Below, piece after piece: positions 39,697 through 51,758 of a stretch of 64,000 nucleotides of DNA. Origin of the DNA: Diphasiastrum complanatum (lineage: Eukaryota; Streptophyta; Lycopodiopsida; Lycopodiales; Lycopodiaceae); assembly GCA_029204225.1 (NCBI GenBank), contig CM055099.1, forward strand, positions 64,663,614 to 64,727,613, written 5' to 3'. The translations under genes were made by a program, and so were the position numbers. The number at the start of each line of letters is the position of its first letter. The first letter of the stretch is position 1. Under the pieces are notes generated by a model. The model searched no databases and was not told the origin of the DNA. It saw only the letters and a list, made by a program, of their open reading frames with translations.

Positions 39697-40148
39697 CTTC
39701 AATTGGGGCTGGAACTTTGACTTGATCCAGAATAGTCTAGAGGGACCCTTTTTTTTTTGCTCCTATATTTCATCTACTTAGTGTGAAGTTTGCGTTACTC
39801 CACTCTTGAAGTGTGCATCTGCTAAATATCAATAATATTGTATCTTTTGGTTGCAACAAAATTTTTTTTTTCTAGTATATGATATTTATTCATATCACAC
39901 ATACATATTGCATTCCCTTTTTGTTGGCAAGGCATGTAAAAAATGTTAAATTGTAAGAAATGCTCTTTATTCTCTCACATATTTTGATTGACCACTCAAA
40001 CCCATACTCTTGTCTTTGAAAAGGTTTTGTCTCCTTTATGGAGATTTGCCTAGTTTTAAAACTTTGTCACTTCCCTAAAATTTTGAGATTCCTCTCCATC
40101 TTTTGGAAGAGACTTGGATCATATAGGTATCAAAGTTAGATAAGTAGT

Positions 40149-40240
40149 GACTCATGTAAGGGCATCAAGGTTAGACCAAGCAATGACTCATGTTAAGGGA
40201 CTCATGTAAGGGCATCAAGGTTAGACAAGCAATGACTCAT
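40149..40240. repeat. 50-bp tandem duplication
   Basis: GACTCATGTAAGGGCATCAA followed by GGTTAGACCAAGCAATG starts at 40149 and again at 40199 with a one-base loss. Confidence 0.9.
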
Positions 40241-40597
40241 GTGCTAGGGCCATGCACGACAAGGGCATCTTCACTTGTTCCCACAAAGAACCATCAAAGT
40301 CCAACATCCAACCGATTAATCGTAAAAAATTGAACTAGCTTGTCTTAGTCCACATTTACTAAGAAGTGGAAAAGGGAGAATAAACCAATAAATGGGAAAA
40401 AAATGACCTGCTTCAAAAGAAGAACAACGGGGTGTGAGCACTCATGTTCACTCAACCCCAGCTTTGCTAACATTATTTGTACTGTGAGGAGGTGCAAGGA
40501 CTCAAAAGACTTGACTTTGCTTGCTTGTGCTTTCATTTTTGGGAATTTTGGCATTGTACTTTGAGATCCTCAGTTCTCCTTCTTTGAGCTGACCGAC

Positions 40598-40897
40598 ATG
40601 AAGGTTTTTGGCTTCAGCTTTAGGCTGCGAAAACGGCAGCAGTTATGGATGCTAGTATTGGGGATCGTTCCTGGAGTGCTTGCCTACAAAGGATGGATGA
40701 GGCCTCCTCTCGCAGCTTTGGCGATTATGGTTCTGTTCGTCATTTCTCGGTGGCATGCCAGCCAGCTGCAACTTCAGTGGGAAGAGGAGGAGACGGCACG
40801 GCAGGCAGAAGAAAATCAGTCCACTGCAGCGGCTACTCAAATCACCAGAACAACTGCAGCAAAGAAACCCAGAAAAGCACAGAAGCACAGGAACTGA
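40598..40897 (+). CDS. small membrane protein, unrecognised (99 aa)
   Basis: It is a single uninterrupted frame with ATG in a purine context (GACATGA) and an in-frame stop about 38 bases upstream. The N-terminus is basic (RLRKRQQ), followed by two close hydrophobic segments (about 17-33, LWMLVLGIVPGVLAY; about 37-51, PPLAALAIMVLFVIS), an acidic Glu-rich stretch (WEEEETARQAEE) and a Lys/Arg-rich tail (KKPRKAQKHRN). This arrangement suggests a hairpin or tail-inserted membrane protein with a charged cytosolic end. Base composition here is clearly richer in GC than in the flanks, in keeping with coding DNA. I do not recognise the family, and a last exon of a larger gene cannot be excluded. Confidence 0.55.
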   Translation: MKVFGFSFRLRKRQQLWMLVLGIVPGVLAYKGWMRPPLAALAIMVLFVISRWHASQLQLQWEEEETARQAEENQSTAAATQITRTTAAKKPRKAQKHRN

Positions 40898-42280
40898 CCA
40901 AGTAATCATCCTTTCATGCCAGTATATCCTCTTCAGCTGTTCTGATCCAGCAGCAATCCTGTTATGAATTGTTTCCATTGAAATTTGTTGACTCAGATCT
41001 GGTGATAGAAGTCTATGTGACATCAGTGCTCCTAAGTAATTTTTTGTGATATGGGTTTTTTCTGTTATGTTATTAAACCTTAGTTGCTCATTATTTAGTG
41101 AGGTAAGACAGACTACATTGTGATTGATCTGCCTCTTTAGGATTATTTTTCACACAAGTGTGCTATCCAGCTCCATTTCGAGCCTTCCTTGGTCTGGAAT
41201 GTGCTCATTTGTGCTGTTGATTGGAATGGAACTCCTGACCTAAAGAAGAGGAAAGGAAGTCTTCACCAACAAACCACTTATTGGAAGACTTTGTGCCATT
41301 TTGTGGTAGTGTTGTGTGTTAAATGATTTTTGTGTAGGCCAAGGGATAGGATCTGAAACTATTGGGGATTGCAACCCAATATTGAAATTTGCTGAAAAGT
41401 GAACTTGTGGCCTATTATTGAAAGTTCTCAAATGGTCTTCCCACATGGTGTGATGTAATTTGAAATGCTATCCACAACCATTGGAAATAATGTAAAATAA
41501 ACATCACTTGGCTATAGTCACAAGTATGCATGTCCCAATGACTCACTAGTGTGTATGTCCCAGTGAGTCTTAGAGTTTAGAAAAATATTCTTGTACAATC
41601 ACTACAAGATTGTGTACTTTGTTGTGAATCAAATAAAGTTACTGTGGTTCACAATGGCCTATACAAGTTTTTGTGTGATGAGCTGTATTGTGAATCTTTC
41701 CATAACTCTAATACAATTCAGTACTTGACAATTCTTCTATGTTGATATCTTTGTAAAAGTATGAGATGTGAGGAGGGGTTGCGAGGAACATACAAATATT
41801 TTCACCCCATGGCACCTTCTTGCTCAATTGATGGGATCGTTGTGCATTTTTGCTTCAGGTAAAATATATATGTAACGATGGATTGTAATGAGGTGATTCA
41901 TGAGGCAAATTTAGATTTGGAGATATATACGAAAGAAGTTCCCTTTGATGGAGAGGAGTGATTTTTTTCCACTTTTGCAAGTGCATTTTTTAAAAAGTTT
42001 TGTATTGGAGGATTTTACACTTAGGCATAAAGGTCAATTTGCATGAAGGGTTTACCCTTCATTTGAGGTGGAGGTCAAGACTATGAACCATATGTGGCAA
42101 GATAAGATCGTGTATACCATTATACAAATCAACAAAATGCATGGTTTATTTTGCAAGAGCATGGAAAGTTCTAGAACAGAATGGTCATATTCGATGTCTT
42201 CAAGATGATTGGCCCCTATAATTTCTACTTCATTGTCCTAAGATTTTCCAATTGTCTTTCCTCTTTAGCCATGTGAACTT
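40898..42280. other. 3' flank of small gene, then unrecognised DNA
   Basis: About 40898-41450 may be the 3' UTR and flank of the small gene. TGCATGTCCCAATGACTCACT and TGTATGTCCCAGTGAGTCT near 41527-41573 are a short repeat. Nothing else is recognised. Confidence 0.4.
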
Positions 42281-42289
42281 CTCATTGAA

Positions 42290-42520
42290 TTTGCATTCAT
42301 ACAACATATGGTCAATTTCACCACACCTAACACATTTCTCTTTGATTTCTATTGTCTGTTTTCTTGGAATGGTAGAAAATTTGTTCTTTTGTTATAGGAT
42401 TTAGAATGGATGTCTTTAGTCTTATTGCTTCATTTCAAATAAGTCTACCTTCTCTGTCATGGCTGTGGTTCCCTTTATAGAGGTTTTGGGTCTTCAATGA
42501 GAAGTTTGGTACTCAATTTT
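42290..42520 (-). pseudogene. gag-like fragment with CCHC knuckle
   Basis: The minus strand at 42335-42294 reads CVRCGEIDHMLYEC, a perfect CX2CX4HX4C motif, preceded by KFSTIPRKQTIEIKEK. It is the only recognisable part; upstream there are stops. Knuckles of this form occur in retrotransposon gag and in some transposon-derived proteins. Confidence 0.45.
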
Positions 42521-42731
42521 TGTCACGTGTGCTTACAAGGTTGCTTGTTTTCTATTGTGATTTCCATTGGTCAAATGCGTAACAATCATCTCCAAAATTG
42601 GATGAAGATCTAAAGGGCGAGTTTCAACTAGTTTTGACCAGTTTTTTTTGTTGTAGCCTAATATCTAGCAACCATTGCCCACTGTCCATGATCCACCCAA
42701 GGCTATAATTTTTTTTGGAAAGGCACAAAAG

Positions 42732-42733
<2 letters not shown>

Positions 42734-42778
<45 letters not shown>
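42734..42778. repeat. AT microsatellite
   Basis: About 22 AT units. Confidence 0.95.
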
Positions 42779-42781
<3 letters not shown>

Positions 42782-43499
42782 ATGACTCTCGCCAAAACAT
42801 CTTTGTTAGAAAATTGAATTGCAGGTGGAAGTGTATTACATTAAAAATTTCTCGCTTTAAGTAAAAAACATCCCCAAAAAAAAAATTGAGCTATTATATT
42901 GATAGGAACAACAAAATGAACCCATTGCATTGATTTTGAGCATCTTCCATAATATATGCAATACATGTAATATTTTGGAGACATTTTGTGAATAATATAA
43001 TCTTGTTGCATTGCTAATAAAATCATTTAAAAATAAGTATGCCACAAACACATCCTTCTAGAGTGCAGTCATGATGATTCTTAGTATTATTCCATATATC
43101 TTGAATTGCAATCCAATCAACTTTGTGCATGGAAGGGCCATTTAGTGATATCTACATAGAAAGGTCAAGGGTTTGTAGCTCCGAAATAAAATGATTCTAT
43201 CTCATTACATTTTTTTCAATGCCCTATTTCAAAACATGCTATATTGACAGAAGAATCTCAATGATATGCCACAGTTACTTAACGTGAGAAAAAGTTGCAA
43301 CTATTGTTCTTCCTTCTCGCATATATGCCCATGCGCTATGCACTTTATCGTTGAGAAAGCTCTTCCTCACAAATTCAATAAATCCTTTCAATTGTCTCAT
43401 GCACTCTTCTTGGTTAAATTATGTCCTTCCATTTATTGTTGTGAAAGGTCTCCAAAAGTTAATCAAGCCAAAGCTTTGCTCATGCTTACCTTCCATCAT

Positions 43500-44300
43500 C
43501 ATCATAGAATTTTGAGCTAAACAATTTCCCTACATTGAAGCTAAAAGAGAATGAAATATTTCATATAAGCAATCGACGATTTTTGGAACATACTATGTAT
43601 CTAACATTTTGTAATCTTTCAAAAATCACTCTCTTTGTGATCCTTTGGCATCGTTGTCAACATATTGTAGCACACAATCATTCGCATTCTTTAGAAATTT
43701 CATTGTATGCTTAGTCCCTTGAGCAACGATGCTTGGGACAAAAACTTTCACCTCAATAATGTTTTTGTTGTGTCAATATAAGCACCCATGCTCATATTAT
43801 CAACGTGGTTTTCATGAAATGTTTTGTTAAGTTATTCAATTTTGGTAGAATATTTGCAAGCATGTACACACAACTGCATTTGAAATATTGTGGTCTTAAC
43901 ATAGCACAAATAGTTGATATCTCTTAATTCCTCTGATATGGTTGGCAAAAATTTAACCAGTCTTTCCATGACTAATTGACCTCACAACAACCACCTAGCT
44001 TTGTAGAATTATAATATTTTGAGAGAGTCAATGTCGAATAACTCTAATATTTTTAGTGTCTCTTTATTGTGTTTGTTGGATTTTCCAATCTATGAGTGAA
44101 CCTCATTGGCAAATTTATTGGTAAAGCTTAGCTTCACACATTTTTTTGAACCAGGTATGGATGCTAGAGCCTTTCAATGCACAATGTAGTGCATGCTCAT
44201 CATGCGTGACATTTCCCATTTCAATTTGGCAACCGCTTTTTTGCACTCATCATATTTAAAGCTACATAACAATGAAAATTCACAAAGTTCCTATTATTTC
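43500..44300 (-). pseudogene. possible decayed hAT-type transposase
   Basis: Reading the minus strand, one finds HDECKKAVAKLKWEMS (about 44240), then LELFDIDSLKIL*FYKARWLL and VMERLVKFLPTISEELRDI (about 44040-43930). This resembles the xTRWxS...V.R.LE..PxL block of hAT-like transposases, with several stops. No intact domain remains and the call rests on one block. Confidence 0.3.
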
Positions 44301-44516
44301 ATGTAGTTGAATTATATTATCTACTTATGTGTAGTCCAAAAAAATTTAGAAGCAAGATGCCTATTGGTTTGTCGTACAAAGAGTACTCATCATTAATGGG
44401 CATGTATCAATGCCTCTAAACTCTTGCAAGTCACATTGGTCCTTGATAGTAATATTGTCCTATTCTTTCATGCATTATAATATAACAGTTGGATGAAAAG
44501 ATAAAGCTTGTTTTGA

Positions 44517-44741
44517 AGTCAAACAAACACTCGCACCGCACTACCTGTTCCCTCAACCACCGATGCTTCTCTCACCTCTGCTTCCTCACAAGGTCAATCT
44601 ATGACCACTGGAGATACAATTCCAATCACAGCTGCCCAAGCCGCCTCACCCCCACAAACTCGAGCCGTTTCGCCAGGTACCCAACGACTCATGGATATGT
44701 TCGATGAGTATTTCCAAAGACGATCACCATCGAGGGCCTAA
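44517..44741 (+). pseudogene. open Pro/Ser/Thr-rich fragment, unrecognised
   Basis: The frame is open for 74 codons and has a coding look (ALPVPSTTDASLTSASSQGQ, then PGTQRLMDMFDEYFQRRS), but no start Met at its head. Its GC content exceeds the flanks. It abuts the end of the copia element and could be a piece of another transposon protein. Confidence 0.3.
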
Positions 44742-44742
44742 C

Positions 44743-45969
44743 TCATTGAGGTTCTGACTCATCATCTAAGTCAGCATTGAGATTCTGCAATTGACTCTCT
44801 GGATCGAAACTGACTGGTTGCTCGATCCGTGAGTCAAAATTATCAGCAGCTTTTCCTTTGTGGTCGATGAACTGGTCTTCCACAAAAATGACATCTCTAC
44901 TGGTGAATGCCTTCTTGGTATCCAAATTGTAGAGCTTGTATGCCTTGTGGTCTGGGGAATAGCTGATAAAGATCGTTTTTCTGCTCTTGTCATCTAGCTT
45001 TCTTCTTAGATCCCCAGGGATCTGAGCAAAAGCCATGCATCCAAACACTCGAATATGTTTGAGTGATAATTTTGATCCTGTCCACACCTCATAAGGTGTC
45101 TTGCCATTCAGGGCTTTGGTGATGGATCGATTCTGCAAATAGGCGGCTGTAGTAACAGCTTCTGCCCAGAATTTCTTTGGAAGAGAGGCATGGGCCATCA
45201 TGCTCTTGGCACTTTCGATGAGTATTTGGTTCTTCCGCTCAGCTACACCATTGGACTGAGGTGAGTAGCTGGTTGTATATGGTTGAAGTATCTCGTTGGC
45301 CTTGCAGAACTCCTTGAATTCTGTGGAGATGTACTCTCCCCCTCCATCTATGCGTAGAGCCTTGATCTTCCTCTAGGTATGGTTTTCTACAGACGCCTTG
45401 AATTGCTTGAAGAACTTGAATGCTTCGGATTTGTTCTTCATATAGTAAGTTGTAGTCCTTCGAGAGAAGTCGTTGATGAAGGTTAGGAAATAGAGAGCTC
45501 CCTCGGTGAAAGCAGTCTGCATCAGGCCACAAATGCCACTATGTACAAGGTCAAGCAAGCCCTTGGATGTATGAACTGAGTCTGAACTAAAGGGACTCCT
45601 AGCATGCTTGTTGATAATACAGCTTTCGCATGGAGAAGTTGGCTTGCTGACCGAAGACAGATCTTGTACTAGACTCTGAGCTGACATTTGCTGAATATTA
45701 TTGAAGTTAAGATGGCCAAGTCTGAAATGCCACCTCATATCAGCTGATTCAGAAGTGGCTGTGTGAAGAGCTTGATTGTTAGAAGAATAACAATGGCTGA
45801 GTTTGTAAAGATAGCCGCTTCTTCTTCTGTAGGCTAGAACCTTCCGAGATTTGTCAAGAATTGTGCAACCGTCTGTATCGAATTCGACCCTTCGACCTGA
45901 ATCGATTATTTTGCTAACTGAGAGTAGATTCTTGGTCAAATTTGGAATGTGGAGAATGTTGGACAACAA
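44743..45969 (-). pseudogene. copia integrase (element A), first catalytic Asp changed to Gly
   Basis: Start LSNILHIPNLTKNLLSVSKI; zinc domain WHFRLGHLNF ... CESC; core LVHSGICGLMQ, LRIDGGGEYIS, NGVAERKN; then FGCMAFAQIPGDLRRKL, FISYSPDHKAYKLYNL, SRDVIFVED. The second Asp (RIDGG) and the Glu (VAERKN) of the DDE triad are present, but the first, normally in HSDICGP, is Gly. A stop at 45373 interrupts the frame before RKIKALRIDG. Confidence 0.85.
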
Positions 45970-46044
45970 CTTGACTTCACCTCGTTTGAATTCAACTCTG
46001 ACTGTTCCTTCACCTTCAATTCAATGTGATGAGTTGTCTCCAAG

Positions 46045-46990
46045 TTACACAACTCGAGAGTGGGCGAATGACTTGTAGTCTTTGACCCAGTCGCGATGGT
46101 GAGTCATGTGTTGAGTTGCTCCGGAGTCTAGATACCAGGAATAGATATTCTGTTGTTTTTCGACTTTGTTCATGAAGGCTGCTTCATCATCTTCTTCTTC
46201 TTCTTGTTGATTTGAGTGACTGGTTGTAGCACTATGTGCTTGTTGTTGAAACTGCTTCTTCTTTTCGTTGTTGTACTTCAAAGTTCGGCATTCCTTGATT
46301 CTGTGGCCAGTCCTCTTACAGTATCTGCAGAAAAATTTCTGCGCTGGTTGGAATGATGAAGAGCTTGAATTCGATCATGAACCGAAATTTGGTCCAGACT
46401 GCATGTTGCTCTTCTTGTCAATAGAGCCTGACTTTGTAGATCTCTTGGACCTAAACTTCTGATTTTTTGAATACAGAACTTGAAGATCCGATTTTGAGCC
46501 TGAGGAGGATACAGATCTTCTGATCTCCTCTTGTAGGAGCAACGATATTACTCTTGATAGAGTGAGGTGCTCCTGGGTAGAAATTGCCATTACCCAATTT
46601 TCGTAGGCTTTAGGTAGACTCGATAATAGAGTCATGAGTGCATCGAAATCTTCTATGACTGAGCCGGTTGCAGTCATCTGCTCCATAAGATTTTTGAACG
46701 TGTAAAGGTGATTCAAGACACTATTTGCATCAGACATTCTGAGAGATGAAGCTTGGACTAACATCTCTTATGTCGTAGAGAGTTGCTAGGATGTCCCATT
46801 CATGTCTGAACAGCACGTATGTGGTGGATCTGAGTATCCTTGATGTTGAGGGTGATCATGGTAAATGCTTTGCCATCTCTTAGTCTCCACTTGGTGATGA
46901 TGACTGCATCACCTTTTGGTTTGAGCTCTGTGCCATCAATGATGTCTCACAGTTCTTTGGCTAGAAGTATCATGGTAGTTATCTCCATCA
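46045..46990 (-). pseudogene. copia gag, CCHC knuckle and protease (element A)
   Basis: The gag start region (46990-46770) has a stop and a frame change; 46764-46375 (DANSVLNHLYTFKNLMEQM, LLSSLPKAYENWVMAIST) is clean. After one in-frame stop at 46375 the same frame carries the knuckle CRYCKRTGHRIKEC (46329-46288), an acidic linker (EEEEDDEAAF) and the protease loop WYLDSGATQHMTHH. Two more stops follow at about 46045 and 46020. A single-frame gag-pol is normal for copia, so only point mutations separate this part from an open frame. Confidence 0.85.
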
Positions 46991-47021
46991 AGTTTGTCAA
47001 TGAGAGATGAACTAGATTCAA

Positions 47022-47481
47022 ACATTCTGTCTGCATAAATGAACCAAAACTGTAGCTCTACAAAAATGAACTAAAATAGCCATAGGCGACACTGTCGGGT
47101 TTTTTTGCGAAAAAGACGAAAAATGAGAAGGTGCCCTTAAATCTCATTTAGGGTTGCCCCACACTTTGCCAAAGTCATTTCCTTAACATTTGAGGCTCTT
47201 TGGCAAAAGCGAAAAATGCGACACTGTGATTTTACACAAGATTTTTGTCCGGCGAAAAATGCAAAAAAAGAGACGCTGCATTTTTCAACGGAATTCTTGA
47301 CAAAAAAAAAAAAAAAAAAAGGAGACACTGTCGTAAACTCCGTGTAATTCTGCAGACTGTGTAAAAACAATTGTAATTCTGCAGACTGTATAAACACATG
47401 GGAAAAACCACAGAACTGGATAAACAATGGATGAAGATTAAAATCGATTAGACGATTGGTAAGAAGGAGAATAATTTAACA
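47022..47481 (-). repeat. LTR of element B, 3' copy, truncated at U5
   Basis: It begins TGTTAAATTATTCTCC (minus) at 47481. Similarity to the other LTR ends at 47022, leaving out the R/U5 part with the AG tract and the terminal CGACA. It contains a 20-A run (minus T) at 47303-47320. Confidence 0.85.
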
Positions 47482-47490
47482 CTCCCCCTT
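47482..47490 (-). promoter_or_regulatory. polypurine tract (element B)
   Basis: AAGGGGGAG on the minus strand, directly before the LTR TGTT. Confidence 0.85.
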
Positions 47491-49525
47491 AATCTAAATC
47501 CTTGAATGCCTTGACATTCAAACTTAGTTTTACACAGAATCTTTTGTGTGACTCCAAACTTAATGCTTTAGTAAAAACATTGTTGTCATATCTTGCGTTC
47601 TACAGTACTGCAATCTGACCTCTTCGTTGAGAACTTTGCTTCTGACGAAATGATACTTCAGTTCAATGTGCTTACTCCTAGAATGAAATCTAGGGTTGGC
47701 TATAAAGCGATGGCACTTTGATTATCATAAAATAATGTCGTCGGATCATATTGATTCAAACCGATATCTGAGAGTAAATTCCTCAACCAAATTGCTTCCT
47801 TTGTAACTTGAGAGGCTGCGATATACTCTGATTCAGTGGAAGATAGAGCTATCGAAGATTGCTTGTGACTATTCCAAGAAACTAGGCCATTGTTGAGGAA
47901 GAATGTAAATCTAGAAGTGGATTTACGTGTCTACATCTCCTGCCCAACTTGCATTTGTGTAACCACTAAGTAAATTGAGTGTTATACCAAGATTAGTCAT
48001 AAACTGACTGAGAGAGCTGACTGCAAAAGCTATGTCTGGCCTGGTACAGATCATGGCGTATATAAGAGATCCTATAATAGAATGGTAAGGATGCTCATGC
48101 ATCTGCTGCTTCTCATAAATTGTTTGGGGACACTGGTCCTTTGACAATTTGAGTCCTGGTTCCATTGGTGAGAGTTCGAGTTGCACAATGGAAATGTCTT
48201 CTTCAATGAGTCCATTGAGATTTGTTGTCTGTACATCCATTTGATGTATTTCCAAATCTGCTGCAGCGACAAATGATAGCAAAAGTCGAATAGAAGAATG
48301 CTTGACTGCTGGATTGAAGGTCTCAATGTAATCGACGTTGTATACCTGAGAAAATCCTCTAACTACAAGTCGTGCCTTTCTTCTGTTGATGCTTCCATCT
48401 GCGTTGTACTTGACTTTGAAAATCCATTTGCAATCGACTAGTTTCTGCTAGCAGGTAATTCGACAATTGTCCACGTCTGGTTCTTAATACGAGATGAATA
48501 CTCTTTATTCATAGCTTCTTTCCAAAAATCTAAATCAGGCTGACTAAGTGCCTCTTGGACAGACGTCGGTTCCTAAACAAGATAAGCTGCAGACTCGTCG
48601 ATATACCGGTTAGGTGGTCTGCTAGTCCTTGAAGATCTTCTGGGTAATATAGGAAGTTGATTATTTCCATCATACTGTAGTTGCTGATCTGCAACATCAT
48701 CATCTTCTGATCCGTCGTTGATTTGTTGTTCGTCAAGAGTAGAGGAGCTTGGACCTTCAATAGGAATAGTCAACTAAGGAATTAGAAAGTTCAAAGCGTC
48801 AAGAGAATCTGATAGGTCAGCTACATGGGGACTACCCTTTCCTTTGAGGTCTTGAAAGTGATCTTCGATGAAGATGACATCTCATCTAGTGAATATCTTT
48901 GACTCGATGGGATCGAACAACTTGTAGGCTTGATCTGAAGTAGTGTAGCTGATGAAAACACACTTGATACTCTGGAAGTCGAGCTTCTTCCTGAGATCAC
49001 GAGGTATCTGTGCAAAAGCAGTACATCCAAAAACTCATAAGTTTGATAAAGAAGGTCTGGTACCTGTCACCAAACTTCAAATGGCGTTTTGTCTGAGAGG
49101 CCTTTAGAAGAATATCTGTTCTAAATATAAGTTGTTGTTGAAACAGCTTCAGCCCAGAAGCACTTCAGAAGTGTCGCATGCGATAACATGCACTTTGCTG
49201 ATTCAACTAAGGTTCTGTTCTTTCTCTCAGCAAGACCATTTGATTGAGGCGAATAGGAAGTGATGTATTGTTGCTCAATGCCATTGTTAAGACAATAATC
49301 CTTGTATTTGTTGGAGATGTATTCTCCCCTGTTATCTGACCTCAGTGCTTTGATTCATTTGTCAATTTGATTCTCAGCATGCTCTTTGAATTGTCTACCT
49401 TGATGAAAACCTTTGATTTGTGTTTGCTTGTTGATCAGGTTGCTTGGCTACGTTTTTCGGTTGGAGAATTCGGCAATCCTTGATCTCATGGTTGTTGCAC
49501 TTGCAATACCTGCAAAACATCTTCT
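47491..49525 (-). pseudogene. copia pol remains (element B): integrase half, RT parts, RNase H
   Basis: The knuckle CRYCKCNNHEIKDC stands at 49521-49480. The protease and first half of integrase are deleted; the frame enters at LRSDNRGEYIS and SPQSNGLAERKNRTL (about 49350-49210), so D2 and E remain and D1 is gone. Then VFGCTAFAQIP, RDVIFIED-like, PRRSSRTSRPPNRY and the RT start DLDFWKEAMNKEY (about 48530). RT is then shortened; the SLIYA-type thumb block and RKSTSRFTFFLNNGLVSWNS, LSSTESEYIAASQ (RNase H, about 47935-47800) follow. Many frames are used. Confidence 0.8.
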
Positions 49526-49676
49526 TCTTCGATTGTGGATCTAATGATTGTGCTTGACTTTGAGTCTGTTTCTAATTCGTTGCAGCCTTCTTGGAGCTTT
49601 TCTGCTTCTATCGTTTAGAGCCTTTGTTGACAGATAGAGCCTGAGAGGAGGAAGTAGACGAAGTGTCTTGACTTCT

Positions 49677-50156
49677 TCAATTATCTTCTTGTACCAACAT
49701 AGTGATAACTCTAGTAAGAGTTAAATATGAGTGTGTCGATATGATCATCACCCAGTTCTCATATGTAGAGGGCAAGCTTGAAAGCAATGTCATAATTGCG
49801 TCTTGATCGTCTATGATTGATTCGATAGTAGCCATCTGTTGCAAGAGATTATTAAACTGGTTACTGTGACTCTGACGTGAATCACCAACAGACATTTTGA
49901 ATGTGAAGAATTTCCTTCGTAGATGTAACTTAGTAGTTACGTCCCTCACGTCATATAGTGAATTCAAAATGTCCCAAACGTCCTTTGATGTTTTGGCTTC
50001 AGCTATGTGTCCAATCTGTGTATTTGATATATTGAGGATAATAAGCGCGAAAGCTTTACCATCCTTTGATTTCCACTTTGAGTTGTCGTCTTCAGGGTTT
50101 ACTTCTATACCTGTAACAACATCCCATAAGTCGCTAGCGATTAGCAAGGTCTTCAT
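49677..50156 (-). pseudogene. copia gag (UBN2-type, element B)
   Basis: It is clean for 159 codons: LIASDLWDVVTGIEV, KAFALIILNISNTQIGHI, SKDVWDILNSLYDVRD, HLRRKFFTFKM, LLSSLPSTYENWVMIIST. It stops at 49677 before the knuckle. It is clearly related to the gag of element A, especially over the SSLPxxYENWVM block. Confidence 0.88.
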
Positions 50157-50338
50157 CTTAAATTTTCACAAATGATAATTGGATCCAATCAGGCCAACAA
50201 TAGAAAATCAATTCTTTGATACTGGAAGGTTGAAAAGAACTGAAGAGTATGATATCAATTTGATATCGCAAAAGATATCAAGTATTAGATCTTTCGCTCT
50301 GATATCATGTTGGAATCAGATAAAGAAGTAATGATACT

Positions 50339-50350
50339 GCCTTGATACCA
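50339..50350 (-). promoter_or_regulatory. tRNA primer binding site (element B)
   Basis: The minus strand reads TGGTATCAAGGC directly after the LTR end. Its first eight bases match the initiator-Met site TGGTATCAGAGC; the rest has drifted or reflects another tRNA. Confidence 0.75.
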
Positions 50351-51068
<718 letters not shown>

Positions 51069-51758
51069 AGGACAACCGTGATTTGATCTTTGACTCATTC
51101 GATTCGACACATAAGGAGATTAAAGAGTATTTGATTCACAAACTAAAACATAAACAATAGTAACCATTCACACATTATACACTAGTTTAAAGAAGATAGA
51201 GTTTAATTAAGATGTGTGAATGTACATGAGACTCTTATAAAAATATCTATTTATCAATGTACAAGTCTAGAGGATCAACTTAAAAATTGAACGATAAAGC
51301 TAGGCAAGATAGCGTGAGTGTTGTTGGATCAATAGTCTAGATCAGATAGATCGGTACATGAGGGTCTGATGATTTGATAACAAAAACATTCATTAGCTAT
51401 CTCTCTCTTTTATGTCATTGTGCATCTAACTCTGATATATACACGTTTGTAGTTACTCTATCATATGTCAGCCTTGGGCTGAGGGAGCGTGAAGTCTCGA
51501 TAGTAGTGACGGAAGTGTGAGACGTTGGTTTGTCGTTAAAACGTTAAGTCCTAAGGGGGTCGGGTCGAGAGACTATCGATGTCGAAGGACTCGAACTCTG
51601 TCTTGAACTTGTGTGTAGATCTGCAGGTTCTTCAACTATAGTAGGTTCCTGAGTAAATAACCAAGTTTGGGACTCTGTCGTGGATACCTGAAGGAAACAA
51701 CTGGTAGCTAATACAGTGGCAACTGGATCGAATGGTTGAAATGGAATTAAATTCCACA
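51069..51758 (-). repeat. LTR of copia element E (far end unclear)
   Basis: It begins TGTGGAATTTAATTCC (minus) at 51758, right after polypurine tract AAGGGGGAG (51767-51759). It runs to about the junction with the LTR of element B at 51068/51069; the terminal CA was not identified, so truncation is possible. Confidence 0.6.

Larger units (their letters stand above)
44743..46990 (-). mobile_element. copia element A: gag, protease, integrase (RT lost)
   Basis: On the minus strand gag starts at about 46990 and runs into the knuckle, protease and integrase, all in one frame from 46764 with only a handful of in-frame stops, and ends at a stop at 44743 just after the integrase C-terminal region. 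RT, RNase H and the 3' LTR are missing. Its gag begins about 30 bases left of the truncated LTR of element B. Confidence 0.9.

Noticed and set aside
45851-46078. Plus-strand open frame opposite the copia integrase
   Set aside because: It is the shadow of a well-conserved minus-strand coding frame; no domain of its own. The same applies to 56083-56553 opposite the ARID exon and 49897-50175 opposite gag.
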